NCBI RefSeq assembly: GCF_005502275.1
Contig: NZ_SWLZ01000013.1
Coordinates: forward strand, 56,899-120,898
DNA from: Robertmurraya siralis
Lineage (GTDB): Bacteria; Bacillota; Bacilli; Bacillales; Cytobacillaceae
DNA: 64,000 nt
Direction: 5' to 3'
Positions 9,595 through 19,133 of this stretch are shown one piece after another. How positions within the stretch are numbered: position 1 is the first letter of the stretch; each line of letters begins with the position of its first letter. Both the position numbers and the translations under genes were made by a program. Below the pieces are notes generated by a model. The model had not been told where the DNA came from. It was given only the letters and a program-made list of their open reading frames with translations, and ran no database searches.

Positions 9595-9843
9595 CTAGCC
9601 AATCTCTTCACCTGTTTGTACATCATGTATGAATTGTCTTTTATTAGCGATCTGCGTAAGCTCTGTTCTTTTAAGCAGATAATGAAGGTGTTGAAGCGGC
9701 ATAGAGCCGTGTCCCTTTCCATCACCTAATATAAACTGTACCGTTTGTCCACTTATATTAGTGATTGTTAATGCTCTAGCTGAGTTATAATATCCCATAA
9801 TTTCCTTTGAAATTTGAAACTTTGTTCCGACTTCAATTGCCAT
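9595..9843 (-). CDS. Conserved small protein of unknown function
   Basis: An 82-residue soluble protein not recognised as any named family. It has a beta-rich look (KFQISKEIMGYY, ALTITNISGQTVQFILGDG) with a central basic helix around HYLLKRTEL. ATG 9843 is chosen because GGAG lies about 8 nt upstream; the GTG at 9849 would be too close to that site. It follows a free-standing promoter region and ends at the shared bidirectional terminator, so it appears monocistronic. Confidence 0.6.
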   Translation of the reverse strand: MAIEVGTKFQISKEIMGYYNSARALTITNISGQTVQFILGDGKGHGSMPLQHLHYLLKRTELTQIANKRQFIHDVQTGEEIG

Positions 9844-9919
9844 ACACACTACTCCTTTTTAAAGTAGTATGCCCTTCACAAAGATAATTTCATACATTTT
9901 CCATACTTGTTATGAATTG

Positions 9920-10519
9920 TTATTTAAACCAACCTTTTTCTTTAAAATGGGTTATCGCTTCGATTCTGTTTTTTACATCTAATTTATCGAGAATCGTCGA
10001 AATATAATTACGAACGGTACCGGTTTTTATACTGAGCTCCTCGGCAATTTCTTTTGTATTCCTTCCATCTGCAACCAGCTCAAGAACTTCTAACTCCCGA
10101 TCAGTAAGGGGATTTTCACCAGCATAAATGTCATCCATCAGTTCTGGAGCGTATACCCTTCTCCCAGACATGACATCGCGAATTGACTTTGCTAGTTCTT
10201 CACTCGGACTATCCTTAAGCAAATACCCTTTAACTCCAGCTTTTAACGCTCGCTGAAAATAACCTGATCGGGCAAAAGTCGTAAGGATCATTATATTGCA
10301 ATCAAGTCCTTTCATTTCTTCAGCAGCTTCTAATCCACTTTTCTCAGGCATTTCAATATCCATTAAACAAATATCTGGTTTCAATTGATGGACGAGCTGA
10401 ATAGCCTCTTCTCCATTTGTCGCTTTCCCAACAATCTCGATATCTTCCTCCAGGTTAAGCAAGGAGCCTAATGCCCCAAGAAGCATACGTTGATCCTCGG
10501 CAATGACAATCCTGATCAT
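9920..10519 (-). CDS. desR: Response regulator DesR of the membrane-fluidity thermosensor
   Basis: Transcription factor activated by DesK on cold shock; it turns on the desaturase gene des. The 199-residue chain has a receiver domain with the phospho-acceptor Asp in CLMDIEMPEKSG and the conserved Lys in LLKDSPSEE, then a LuxR/NarL helix-turn-helix (LTDRELEVLELVADGRN, KEIAEELSIKTGTVRNYIS). Its ATG overlaps the desK stop by 4 nt (ATGA), with GGGAGGG upstream. Order and identity match the des-desK-desR locus of B. subtilis. Confidence 0.95.
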   Translation of the reverse strand: MIRIVIAEDQRMLLGALGSLLNLEEDIEIVGKATNGEEAIQLVHQLKPDICLMDIEMPEKSGLEAAEEMKGLDCNIMILTTFARSGYFQRALKAGVKGYLLKDSPSEELAKSIRDVMSGRRVYAPELMDDIYAGENPLTDRELEVLELVADGRNTKEIAEELSIKTGTVRNYISTILDKLDVKNRIEAITHFKEKGWFK

Positions 10520-11649
10520 GTTCTAATTCCCTCCCTTATATTTTTTATGTTCGGCACAGTCATGATAATCATAGTTCCATTTCTCGTAAGTATTTCTAAA
10601 CTCCCGTTCACAAATTCTAACCGTTCTCTAATTCCCAAAAGGCCGCTGCCTTTATCATCATCAATCCGTTCTTGTATTCCGATGCCGTTGTCTGACACCT
10701 CAATTCGAATGTCGTTAATGGATTGTGAGATATAAATTTTACATGTAGAAGCTTTACTGTGTTTGACAACATTTGTAACAATTTCCTTCAAACACATGCT
10801 TAATATATTTTCTAAAAAGAGCGAAACATTTGTTAAAGGCTCTTTTTGTTCTATCACGAGCTGAATTCCTGCTGCGTCCAACAATCTTCGCACTTCCATC
10901 AGTTCATCCCTTAGACGAATTCCCCTCATCGAGGACACCATTTTCCGTACCTCATTTAAAGCCTGACGAGAGGTTTGCTGAATATCTTTTAATTCAGCTC
11001 TCGCTTGTTCAGGATCTTTATAGACAAGCTTTCTCGCTAAATCGGATTTCAAACCAATTAAAGAAAGCCTTTGTCCCAAAGTATCATGAAGGTCTCGAGC
11101 GATGCGTTGCCGCTCCTCTTGTTTCACCAGTTCGGCTATTCTCTTGTTTGCATCCTCCAGTTGTTCTTCCAGCTTTCCCTGTTTCTTTTTATTGTAAAGA
11201 TTAAAAGGCAGTAAAATAACGCTAATCCAAATAATGATCACAAATGGAAGCTGCTCGAGAAACAGACTCTTTTGCATGACTAAATTATAATTAATGGCAA
11301 TAGTGGTACAAACTAGATGAATGATATATAAAGTTAGAAATGCGATTCGATTCCGTATATTCCCATTATAATAGGCAATATAAAAGGCAAAGTAGATGAA
11401 ATCAAATAATATCGTCATTGTCATCGATATGCTAATTAAAATGACCGTCCAAACATAAACTGGCCATTTTTTAGATAAAAAAGCAAAGCGATACGAAATG
11501 AAAAATGTTGCCGTTAACAAAAGTCCAACGATAATTTCAATTGTTGAAGATGATTGAAAAATAAAGTAAAACGGCAAGATGCTTATAATCGTCCATATAT
11601 AAGGGGAAATCCCTGAAAATTTTTGTTTGAGCATTTGCTTATTGATCAT
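10516..11649 (-). CDS. desK: Sensor histidine kinase DesK (membrane thermosensor)
   Basis: A 377-residue HisKA_3-type kinase/phosphatase that senses bilayer thickness and fluidity. Roughly five N-terminal membrane segments occupy the first ~150 residues, followed by a charged linker (QEERQRIARDLHD) and the phospho-accepting His in ARDLHDTLGQRLSLIGLKSD, almost identical to DesK of B. subtilis. A HATPase domain follows with N-box EIVTNVVKHSKAS and G-box DNGIGI. It is translationally coupled to desR through ATGA. A hairpin lies between des and this gene, so desKR may also use read-through or its own promoter. Confidence 0.95.
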   Translation of the reverse strand: MINKQMLKQKFSGISPYIWTIISILPFYFIFQSSSTIEIIVGLLLTATFFISYRFAFLSKKWPVYVWTVILISISMTMTILFDFIYFAFYIAYYNGNIRNRIAFLTLYIIHLVCTTIAINYNLVMQKSLFLEQLPFVIIIWISVILLPFNLYNKKKQGKLEEQLEDANKRIAELVKQEERQRIARDLHDTLGQRLSLIGLKSDLARKLVYKDPEQARAELKDIQQTSRQALNEVRKMVSSMRGIRLRDELMEVRRLLDAAGIQLVIEQKEPLTNVSLFLENILSMCLKEIVTNVVKHSKASTCKIYISQSINDIRIEVSDNGIGIQERIDDDKGSGLLGIRERLEFVNGSLEILTRNGTMIIMTVPNIKNIREGIRT

Positions 11650-11707
11650 AAATCGTCCTCAGTTTTTATGACTTTCTCCAAATTTTATCATATTTCAAAT
11701 AGAAAAT

Positions 11708-11731
11708 AGTCGTTCTATTTCTAGAACGACT
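11708..11731 (-). terminator. Hairpin between des and desK
   Basis: A perfect 10-bp inverted repeat AGTCGTTCTA / TAGAACGACT with a 4-nt loop, followed on the minus strand by a short T-rich stretch. It is probably a partial terminator that lowers desKR expression relative to des. Confidence 0.6.
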
Positions 11732-11740
11732 CACCATTTT

Positions 11741-12766
11741 TCATAATTCTGGTGAAACTCTTGCTTTACTTGCTTTTTTTGCTTTTAATTCCTTAAAGCC
11801 TATAAACTTTTTTTCTGTTTCGTCCCAAAGATGGAATTTAATTGATTCAATGCTTGTAGCTAATGTCACCGTTGGAACGTTTTGCAGAGGTGGTGTGTTT
11901 TCATGTGCCTGTTCAAGCTTATAATTTGGAATACGCGGGCTTAAATGGTGAACATGGTGGTAACCAATATTACCTGTGAACCATTGCAATGCCTTTGGAA
12001 GCTTGTAAAAAGAACTCCCTTCAACTGCCGCTCGAACATATTCCCAGTTCTCATCTTCCTCAAAATAAGAATCCTCGAATGTGTGCTGGACATAAAACAA
12101 CCAAATTCCCGCTGCGCCTGAAACCATGAAAATCGTTCCTTGAATGAGGAGGAATGACTGCCAGCCAAGAGTAAAAGATAGCAAAACAACTAGCCCCACA
12201 ATCGCTACGTTCGTTACATACGTATTGATTCGCTCTTTTTTACGTGCCCCTTTACGGTTAAAGCGGTTTTCAATTAAGAATTTATAAATCGGACCTAAAA
12301 CAAACATCACAAACGGATTACGATACAAGCGATATTTCATTTTTGTCCATCTGTCTGCCTCTAAATATTCATCAACCGTTAACATCCATATATCGCCTGT
12401 ACCACGCTTATCTAAATTTGAACTTGTAGCATGATGTACAGAATGGTCATGCTGCCATTGACGATAAGGGAATAATGTTAATATTCCAGTAATCGTTCCT
12501 AGAATATCATTCGCTTTGCGGTTTTTGAAAAAAGAGTAGTGACAGCAATCATGGAAGATGATGAACACTCTCACTAAAAAACCTGCAGCGATTACTGACA
12601 AAATAACGGTTAACACATATGAAATGGATAAGGATTGATAAGCTAGTATCCACAATAAAAAGAATGGCAAAATTGTATTCCCAATCTGAAGGATACTATT
12701 TTTTGTGGTGGATTTTTCAAATGGAGCCATTTGTTTTCGAAGACTTCTTTGCTTTTCTTTTATCAT
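11741..12766 (-). CDS. des: Delta5 acyl-lipid desaturase Des
   Basis: Inserts cis double bonds into existing phospholipid acyl chains on cold shock. The three histidine boxes are intact: HDCCHYSFF, HDHSVHHATSSN and HHVHHLSPR, spaced as in B. subtilis Des, with long stretches such as SNLDKRGTGDIWMLTV matching it. Hydrophobic pairs around IAAGFLVRVFIIFH and near the centre give the usual four-helix membrane topology. I place the start at ATG 12766 (341 residues) because AAGGG lies about 9 nt upstream and the alignment with Des begins there; an ATG at 12787 lacks a site. The promoter carries candidate DesR boxes. Confidence 0.95.
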   Translation of the reverse strand: MIKEKQRSLRKQMAPFEKSTTKNSILQIGNTILPFFLLWILAYQSLSISYVLTVILSVIAAGFLVRVFIIFHDCCHYSFFKNRKANDILGTITGILTLFPYRQWQHDHSVHHATSSNLDKRGTGDIWMLTVDEYLEADRWTKMKYRLYRNPFVMFVLGPIYKFLIENRFNRKGARKKERINTYVTNVAIVGLVVLLSFTLGWQSFLLIQGTIFMVSGAAGIWLFYVQHTFEDSYFEEDENWEYVRAAVEGSSFYKLPKALQWFTGNIGYHHVHHLSPRIPNYKLEQAHENTPPLQNVPTVTLATSIESIKFHLWDETEKKFIGFKELKAKKASKARVSPEL

Positions 12767-12818
12767 GCACTTGCATCCCTTCGTCATTTGTTTTTTTTAA
12801 TCATAACAAAGGCTATAA

Positions 12819-12864
12819 ATTATACTAGACATAGTTGTCATGGTGCATACATGATAAATGTCAT
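12819..12864 (-). promoter_or_regulatory. des promoter with two candidate DesR boxes
   Basis: On the minus strand a good -10 (TATAAT, 12819-12824) has no convincing -35 at 17 nt, as expected of an activator-dependent promoter. Two inverted repeats lie just upstream: GACA-acta-TGTC at 12828-12839 and ATGA-catTTA-TCAT at 12851-12864, centres 24 bp apart. In B. subtilis DesR binds a tandem palindromic site upstream of des. Assignment as DesR boxes is inference from position. Confidence 0.55.
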
Positions 12865-12883
12865 ACTCAATCCATTTTTTACG

Positions 12884-12917
12884 AAAAAAATCCTTCACTC
12901 AGCAATAGAGCGAAGGA
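12884..12917 (-). terminator. Terminator of the glycogen operon / amylase gene
   Basis: On the minus strand TCCTTCGCTC pairs with GAGTGAAGGA (one mismatch) and is followed by a run of seven T. It lies directly after the GH13 gene and upstream of the des promoter. Confidence 0.75.
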
Positions 12918-12921
12918 CTAG

Positions 12922-14773
12922 CTACAGCTTTTTCCCTAAAAAACAAACTGTATTCGGTTTCATCATATATTCATCACTGACATCTCTATTTTGTAATAAA
13001 TCGACGTATGGAGTAGCGATTTCAAATTGAAAAGGGGTATCGGAGCGGTTTACACCCACAATTACTTTTTCTAAACCATTATATCTTTGAAAAAGATACA
13101 CCTGCTCTTTTGCATAAAGCGTTTTATATTGGCCTTCTTTAAAGACATCCCATTGCTTACGAATTGTTCCTAATCTTTCGTACCAATGTTGCAATGTCTT
13201 TTCTTCTTTCCCCCACGGAAAGCAGCGGCGATTAAAGGGGTCCTCATAGCCTTCCAAACCTGCTTCATCGCCATAATAAATGCACGGTACACCCGGTAAC
13301 GTCATTTGGATTAGACTGGCCATTTTTAACAAACGAATTGCTTCCTGACGCTCGCTCGCTGACATTTTCATTTGCGCCTGCAGTTCCCGCGGTAATTCTT
13401 GAACATTCTTCTCGCCCAATGCCGTTAAAATTCTTTTTGTATCATGTGTGCCAAGCATGTTCATCAAACAATGAACAACACAGGAAGGATAATGTTGCAA
13501 TATAGTGGTTACAACTTCATGAAGCTTTTCAGCATCACCGTTTCGTACAAATTGGATAATTCCATTCATAAAAGGATAATTCATAATGCTGTCCATTTGT
13601 TCCCCCAATAAATAGCGACGACGCTTTCCATAGGATATTTTATAGGAAGCGTCTTCCCAAACTTCACCAATTAACAGTGTGTCTTGTTCATAACTTTTGG
13701 CTGCTCTGCGAAAAGCCTCGATAAAGGAATCAGGCAATTCATCTAGCACATCAAGCCTCCATCCTGATGCCCCAAGCTGTAACCATTTCCGTGCAATTCC
13801 CTCCATCCCCGTAATAAATTGCAGAAAATCAGGATCTTCCTCATTAACGGCTGGTAAAGTATCAATTCCCCACCAGCTCTCATATTTGTCTGGATATTCA
13901 ATAAAGGTATACCACGAGAAATATGGTGATTCTTTCGATTGAAATGCCCCAACACTATCGAAGGTTCCCTTCTTATTAAAATAGACGCTATCGGAGCCGG
14001 TATGATTAAACACACCATCCAAAACAATTCGAATCCCCCGTTTTCTTCCTTCTTTACAAAGCAAGTGAAATTCCTCAATAGAACCAAACATCGAATCGAT
14101 TTTTGGTATAATCTCCCGTATCATATTTATGATTGGAGTAGGCTTCGAAAATGGGACTTAAATAGATGCACGTTACCCCTAATTGTTCAAGATAATCCAA
14201 TTTTCCTAGTATCCCCTTCAAGTTTCCGCCAAAAAAATCATTGTTGACAATCTCTCCCTCCTCATTTGGCATATACACAGGGATACCACCCCAATCCTCG
14301 CGAAAGACGATATTCTCCTTCGGTGTTGAAACTCCTGCCCGTGCAAAACGATCTACAAAAATATGATAAATAATGCCACCTTTTATCCAATTAGGTGTTG
14401 TAAAATGGCGATCATACACGATTAGCGGCCAAGACGGGGGCTCATGATTGGCAACAACGACTGACACCCCTTCTTTTCCAACATAAAAAGTTTGCGATAA
14501 TGTCTCTAGTTGAAAGTAATACCAGTTCAATCCTCGCTTATTCACCTTAATCGTTTTTGTATAGACGTCCTGCCCACGCTTTATTCCGCTCCAGTCCATT
14601 TTCAGATATTCGTAACAATTTTCCTCATCGTCAATCCATACTAGCGTCGCTTTCCTTATCGATTGAACTCTAGAGATTTCTATTTCAAACTCAATCATTG
14701 TATCGGCTGGAACAGCACCGGCCGGATAGCGAAAATTGCCTTCGGTAAAACGGGAACGGATTTGTTCCTTCAC
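12922..14773 (-). pseudogene. GH13 alpha-glycosidase (amylase/neopullulanase type), broken by a +1 frameshift
   Basis: The gene would encode a 616-residue glycogen/maltodextrin-degrading enzyme. An N-terminal beta-sandwich (CBM34-like, ~1-120) precedes the catalytic barrel. The four GH13 regions are present: DGVFNHTG, GWRLDVLDEL (nucleophile Asp), LIGEVWED (acid/base Glu) and LGTHDTKR. Two frames encode it. The first reads to GDYTKNRFDVWFY-stop (stop about 14075), the second continues as PKIDSMFGSIEEFH. The junction is a run of five A (near 14110-14114), where four would restore YTKIDSMFG. It is the last gene of the glg cluster, where B. subtilis has amyX. It may be a real lesion, a sequencing error, or be rescued by slippage. 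Confidence 0.85.
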
Positions 14774-14839
14774 ACTGACAGCTCCTTTTTTCCTTGCTTT
14801 ATATTTCTACTCAATGACCTTCTTAATTTTAAATATTAG

Positions 14840-17263
14840 TTATACTAGAGTCGGAATATTCCATATTTTATTCGTATATTCTTGAATGCTCCTGTCAGCT
14901 GCAAAACGTTCAGCACCAGCAATATTGATTAATGCTTTTTGACTCCATCTAAATGGAGCATGATACGCTTCAAGCAGCTCCTTGTATACATCCAGATAAC
15001 TTTCGAAATCAGCAAGACACATATATGGATCGCCAATGCCGTAATCCCCTACCAATAAGTAACGATAGATGGATTCAAACGACTCCCCATTAAAGCCATG
15101 GCGCAAATACTCGACTACCCTATGTATCTTTTCATTGTTATGATAATATGAGTAAGCAGCATAACCTTCCTTCCATTTGTTCTCAACTTCCTCTGCAGTC
15201 ATTCCAAAAATAAAAATATTCTCTTTTCCTACTGCTTCATAAATTTCGACATTGGCTCCATCCATCGTTCCGATTGTGAGCGCCCCGTTAATCATCATCT
15301 TCATATTTCCCGTACCGCTCGCTTCTTTTCCAGCAAGAGAAATTTGTTCACTAACATCAGCGGCTGGCAATAATCCCTCCGCCATTGTGACATCGTAATT
15401 TTCTAAGAAGACTACGCGAATTTTTTCTCTTATGGTTGCATCCTTTTCAATCTCGTTACTCAAATTCCAAATTAGTCGAATCACTTCTTTAGCCGAATAA
15501 TATCCTGGAGCTGCTTTTGCCGCAAACAAAAATGTCTGCGGAGGAAGGGATAAATTTGGCTCATCCTTTAAATCTAAATAGAGGGAGATGATTTTTAACA
15601 CATTAAGCAACTGGCGCTTATATTCATGCAACCTCTTTGCCTGCACGACAAAGATTGACTGAGGGTCGATTACAATCCCATTTTGCTGGAGTTGATTGGA
15701 AAAACGAATTTTGTTTGCCTGTTTGATCGCTTGTAGCCTACTGAGAACTTCTTTATTTTCATAAAAATTGCGAAATTTCCCAAGTTGGCTAGCGTCTTTT
15801 TTATAATCTGGACCAATGCAATCATCGAGAAGCTGACTTAGAAGCGGATTCGATTGACAAAGCCACCTTCGATGAGCAATCCCATTCGTTACACTAATAA
15901 ATTTCTTAGTGTCGAGTCGATAATAATCAGAAAAAATATGCTTCTGAATGATTTCCGAATGCAGCTTCGATACGCCATTGACATGGGACGAACCAATCAC
16001 ACATAAATTTGCCATCCTCACTTGACCATGACTAATAATCGACATCCGTTCAATTTTTTCCCAATCTCCTGGATATCGCTTCCACAATTCTTGACAATAG
16101 CTTTCATTCAAGCCTTTCATAATTCCATAAATACGTGGCAATTGTCCTTTAATGAGATCCTCCGGCCATTTCTCCAACGCTTCAGACAACACCGTATGAT
16201 TCGTATAGCTAACCGTTTTTTTTACCAACTGATACGCCCTTTGCCAACTATAGTGATAGTCATCAACAAGTATCCGCATGAGTTCAGGAATACAAAGGGC
16301 AGGATGAGTATCATTTATATGAATAGCTACTTTTTCGCTAAAATTATCTAACGTTTCATACTGTTGCAGATGCTCTGCAATAATATCCTGCACAGTTGCG
16401 GAAACGAGAAAATATTGTTGTTTTAAACGAAGAGTCTTTCCTTCAAAATGATTATCAGACGGATACAAAACTTTACAAATAACCTCTGCATTCATTTTCT
16501 CTGTCATAGCGCGATCATAATCACCACTGGCGAATGAACTCATGTCAAAATTATTTAAATCTCTTGCTCGCCAAAGCCGTAGGATCGCTACCCCTTCTGA
16601 ATCTAGACCGGAGATCATTAAATCATATGGGACAGCTTCAATTTCATCATAATTAAGATGTTTAATTTGCAAACCTTCATCTGTCCAATTTTCCTCAACA
16701 TGGCCATTAAATCGAACATGACAGACAAGATCATTTCGTTGATTTAACCACACATGACCACCAGGTAACCAAATATCAGGCAGCTCCATTTGCCAGCCAT
16801 CAACAATTTTTTGCTTGAAAAGTCCGTACTCATAACAAATTGAATACCCTGTTGCAGGGTATTCTAGTGTTGGTAATGAATCCATAAAACATGAAGCAAG
16901 TCTGCCAAGCCCTCCATTGCCCAGGCCTGGATCTGGTTCTTCATTATAAAGATCCTCTAAGTCAAAATTCCATTGTTTCAACACATTACGAAATACATCC
17001 TCTAATCCTAAATTATATAAATTATTTTTAAGAGAACGTCCTACAAGAAACTCCATGCAAAGATAATAAACCTTCTTTGCTTGGCTCTCTTTAATTTTTT
17101 GATTAAATTTTGTACGTTTCTCTGATAACAATTCGAGAATAGTTCTTGCACAGCTTTTGTACATTTGAGCCCGATCTGCTTCATCTATAGAGATTCCATA
17201 ATGCCTTGATAATTTATTCTCTATCAGCGCTCTTAATTCTTCCTTGGTCATGTTGCTTTCCAT
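14840..17263 (-). CDS. glgP: Glycogen phosphorylase
   Basis: Phosphorolyses alpha-1,4 chains of glycogen to glucose-1-phosphate, with pyridoxal phosphate as cofactor. The 807-residue length fits the family. The PLP-lysine motif EASGTGNMKMMINGALTIG is intact, with the surrounding MDGANVEI; GNGGLGRLASCFMDS near the N-terminus forms the substrate channel. ATG 17263 is chosen because AGGAGG lies about 8 nt upstream; longer starts would include the ribosome site itself. It lies 155 nt after glgA and 66 nt before the amylase gene on the same strand. Confidence 0.95.
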   Translation of the reverse strand: MESNMTKEELRALIENKLSRHYGISIDEADRAQMYKSCARTILELLSEKRTKFNQKIKESQAKKVYYLCMEFLVGRSLKNNLYNLGLEDVFRNVLKQWNFDLEDLYNEEPDPGLGNGGLGRLASCFMDSLPTLEYPATGYSICYEYGLFKQKIVDGWQMELPDIWLPGGHVWLNQRNDLVCHVRFNGHVEENWTDEGLQIKHLNYDEIEAVPYDLMISGLDSEGVAILRLWRARDLNNFDMSSFASGDYDRAMTEKMNAEVICKVLYPSDNHFEGKTLRLKQQYFLVSATVQDIIAEHLQQYETLDNFSEKVAIHINDTHPALCIPELMRILVDDYHYSWQRAYQLVKKTVSYTNHTVLSEALEKWPEDLIKGQLPRIYGIMKGLNESYCQELWKRYPGDWEKIERMSIISHGQVRMANLCVIGSSHVNGVSKLHSEIIQKHIFSDYYRLDTKKFISVTNGIAHRRWLCQSNPLLSQLLDDCIGPDYKKDASQLGKFRNFYENKEVLSRLQAIKQANKIRFSNQLQQNGIVIDPQSIFVVQAKRLHEYKRQLLNVLKIISLYLDLKDEPNLSLPPQTFLFAAKAAPGYYSAKEVIRLIWNLSNEIEKDATIREKIRVVFLENYDVTMAEGLLPAADVSEQISLAGKEASGTGNMKMMINGALTIGTMDGANVEIYEAVGKENIFIFGMTAEEVENKWKEGYAAYSYYHNNEKIHRVVEYLRHGFNGESFESIYRYLLVGDYGIGDPYMCLADFESYLDVYKELLEAYHAPFRWSQKALINIAGAERFAADRSIQEYTNKIWNIPTLV

Positions 17264-17418
17264 GGAGATACCTCCTGTCAAAACGGGTTTTATAGTTTAT
17301 GACAACATCTAATTCTTACAGTGATTGATTGAATACACGTAAATATCTCCTTATTCCAACGCTGCTTTTATTGTTCATTTTCCTTACCTATCGCTTTTGC
17401 AAAAAATGAATATGTCCA

Positions 17419-19011
17419 CTACACGTGGACCCCATTTAAATTTAAGTAGATCTTCTCGTACTCCTTCGCTGATTTTTCCCAGCTATAATTGAGATTCATC
17501 ACCCATTTAAGTAGTGAATCCCAATTTTCTTCATTTTCATAGGCTTTTAATCCACGCTTAATCGCAGCAAATAGATCATCACTGTTATACTGTTCAAACA
17601 CAAATCCGTTCCCCTCACCAATAGAGCAATCTTGAATTGTATCACGCAAACCTCCAACTGCATGGACAATAGGAACCGTTCCATATCTTAAGGCAATCAT
17701 TTGTGCTAATCCACAAGGTTCACTTTGTGAAGGCATTAAGAAAAAGTCTGCACCGGCATAAATTTTTCTTGCTAAATCTTGATTAAAGCTAATAAGTGCC
17801 GCGACTTTTCCTTGATATTGTTCGTGAATCCAGCGAAAATAGTCCTCATACTTTCTCTCACCAATCCCTAAAACGATTACTTGAACCTGTTCATTCATCA
17901 ATTTCTCCATCATTCCTGTAACTAAATCAAGCCCTTTATGTGGAACAAGTCTGCTTACGATGGCGAGCAGTGGAACCTTTTCATCCGCCGGAAGATTAAC
18001 GAGTTTTTGAAGTTGAAGCTTATTTTCTCTTTTTTTATCAAGTGAATTTCGATCGTAATTCGTAAATAAGGCACTATCTGTCTGTGGATTATATAGATCT
18101 ATGTCAATTCCGTTTAAAATACCTAACAGCTTTTTTTCATTCCTTTGAATAATAGAAGCCAGCCCTTTAGCAAAATAATCGTATCTCAGTTCAGTTGCAT
18201 AGCTAGGACTTACTGTATTTACTTGATGGGCCGTTTCTATTGCAGCTTTCATTAAATTAACGGCACCTTTATATTCTAGAATTGCACCTGCTTCTTTTGG
18301 CAAACCAATAATGTCGTCAATGATGCTTAAATCATGTATTCCTTGATATTCAATATTGTGAATGGTAAAGAGGGACTTCATACCCATATTGTGGTGAGTA
18401 AAATGAAGATAAACTGGGATTAAAGCCGTTTGCCAGTCATGGCAATGGATAATTGTCGGTTGAAAATTCATCAAGTGGATACTTTCTAGCACTGCTTTAC
18501 TAAAAAAGGCAAATCGCTCTCCATCATCCCCATAACCATAAGGGACCGTTCTTCTGAAATAAAACTCATTGTCAATAAAATAATAAATAACACCATTCTT
18601 TTCGATTTGAAAAACGCCACAATATTGCTTCCTCCACGAAAGAGATACGTCAAAATGGCCAAGAAACTCCAATTGACTTCTATCCTCTGGACGGATCGAT
18701 TCATAAAGTGGAAGCACTACCCGTATATCGAATTGGTGACTATCTTCTTTCATAATAGCTTTCGGAAGAGAACCGATAACTTCACCAAGTCCCCCCGTTA
18801 CAAAAAATGGAGCTCCTTCCGAAGCTGCTATTAATATATTTATCTTATCATCCCCATGGCTTACTTTTGACGTTTCTTTCACACTCTTTCTTCTAATGGA
18901 AACATTGCTGCTCCCCAGCTCTACTAACCTGTCATTGACAATTTTCACTTGCCAATTTACATTTTTTTCGGTTTTCACTCGATCATCATTGACAATCTCC
19001 TGCTTCCTCAT
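17419..19011 (-). CDS. glgA: Glycogen synthase (ADP-glucose, GT5) with N-terminal extension and altered KxGG loop
   Basis: Elongates glycogen from ADP-glucose. The 530 residues show the GT5 catalytic domain (INILIAASEGAPF, ATELRYDYFAKGL, PLLAIVSRLVPHKGLD) and the C-terminal nucleotide-sugar loop PSQSEPCGLAQMIALRYGT containing the conserved Glu. Two features are odd. About 55 charged residues precede the usual N-terminus. The substrate-binding K-x-G-G motif reads FFVTGGLGEV, with Val where Lys is normal. The site for ATG 19011 is AAGGG only 2-3 nt away, so a downstream start such as the GTG of the SVKETSK segment cannot be excluded. Confidence 0.9.
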   Translation of the reverse strand: MRKQEIVNDDRVKTEKNVNWQVKIVNDRLVELGSSNVSIRRKSVKETSKVSHGDDKINILIAASEGAPFFVTGGLGEVIGSLPKAIMKEDSHQFDIRVVLPLYESIRPEDRSQLEFLGHFDVSLSWRKQYCGVFQIEKNGVIYYFIDNEFYFRRTVPYGYGDDGERFAFFSKAVLESIHLMNFQPTIIHCHDWQTALIPVYLHFTHHNMGMKSLFTIHNIEYQGIHDLSIIDDIIGLPKEAGAILEYKGAVNLMKAAIETAHQVNTVSPSYATELRYDYFAKGLASIIQRNEKKLLGILNGIDIDLYNPQTDSALFTNYDRNSLDKKRENKLQLQKLVNLPADEKVPLLAIVSRLVPHKGLDLVTGMMEKLMNEQVQVIVLGIGERKYEDYFRWIHEQYQGKVAALISFNQDLARKIYAGADFFLMPSQSEPCGLAQMIALRYGTVPIVHAVGGLRDTIQDCSIGEGNGFVFEQYNSDDLFAAIKRGLKAYENEENWDSLLKWVMNLNYSWEKSAKEYEKIYLNLNGVHV

Positions 19012-19133
19012 TTCCCTTCACCACCAAAGGATTCCAATTTTTTTAATATCTCAACCCTTGTTGAACAGCAATCATTGTCGCTATTCCTCTATAAACAGCC
19101 GTTTTGCTGTCTTCAATTTTTCAACTTTAAAAT

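Noticed and set aside
12922..14773. Programmed frameshifting in the GH13 gene
   Set aside because: The A5 run lacks a typical slippery heptamer, stop-codon context or downstream stimulator at the junction, and the enzyme family is not known for recoding. A lesion or sequencing error is simpler.
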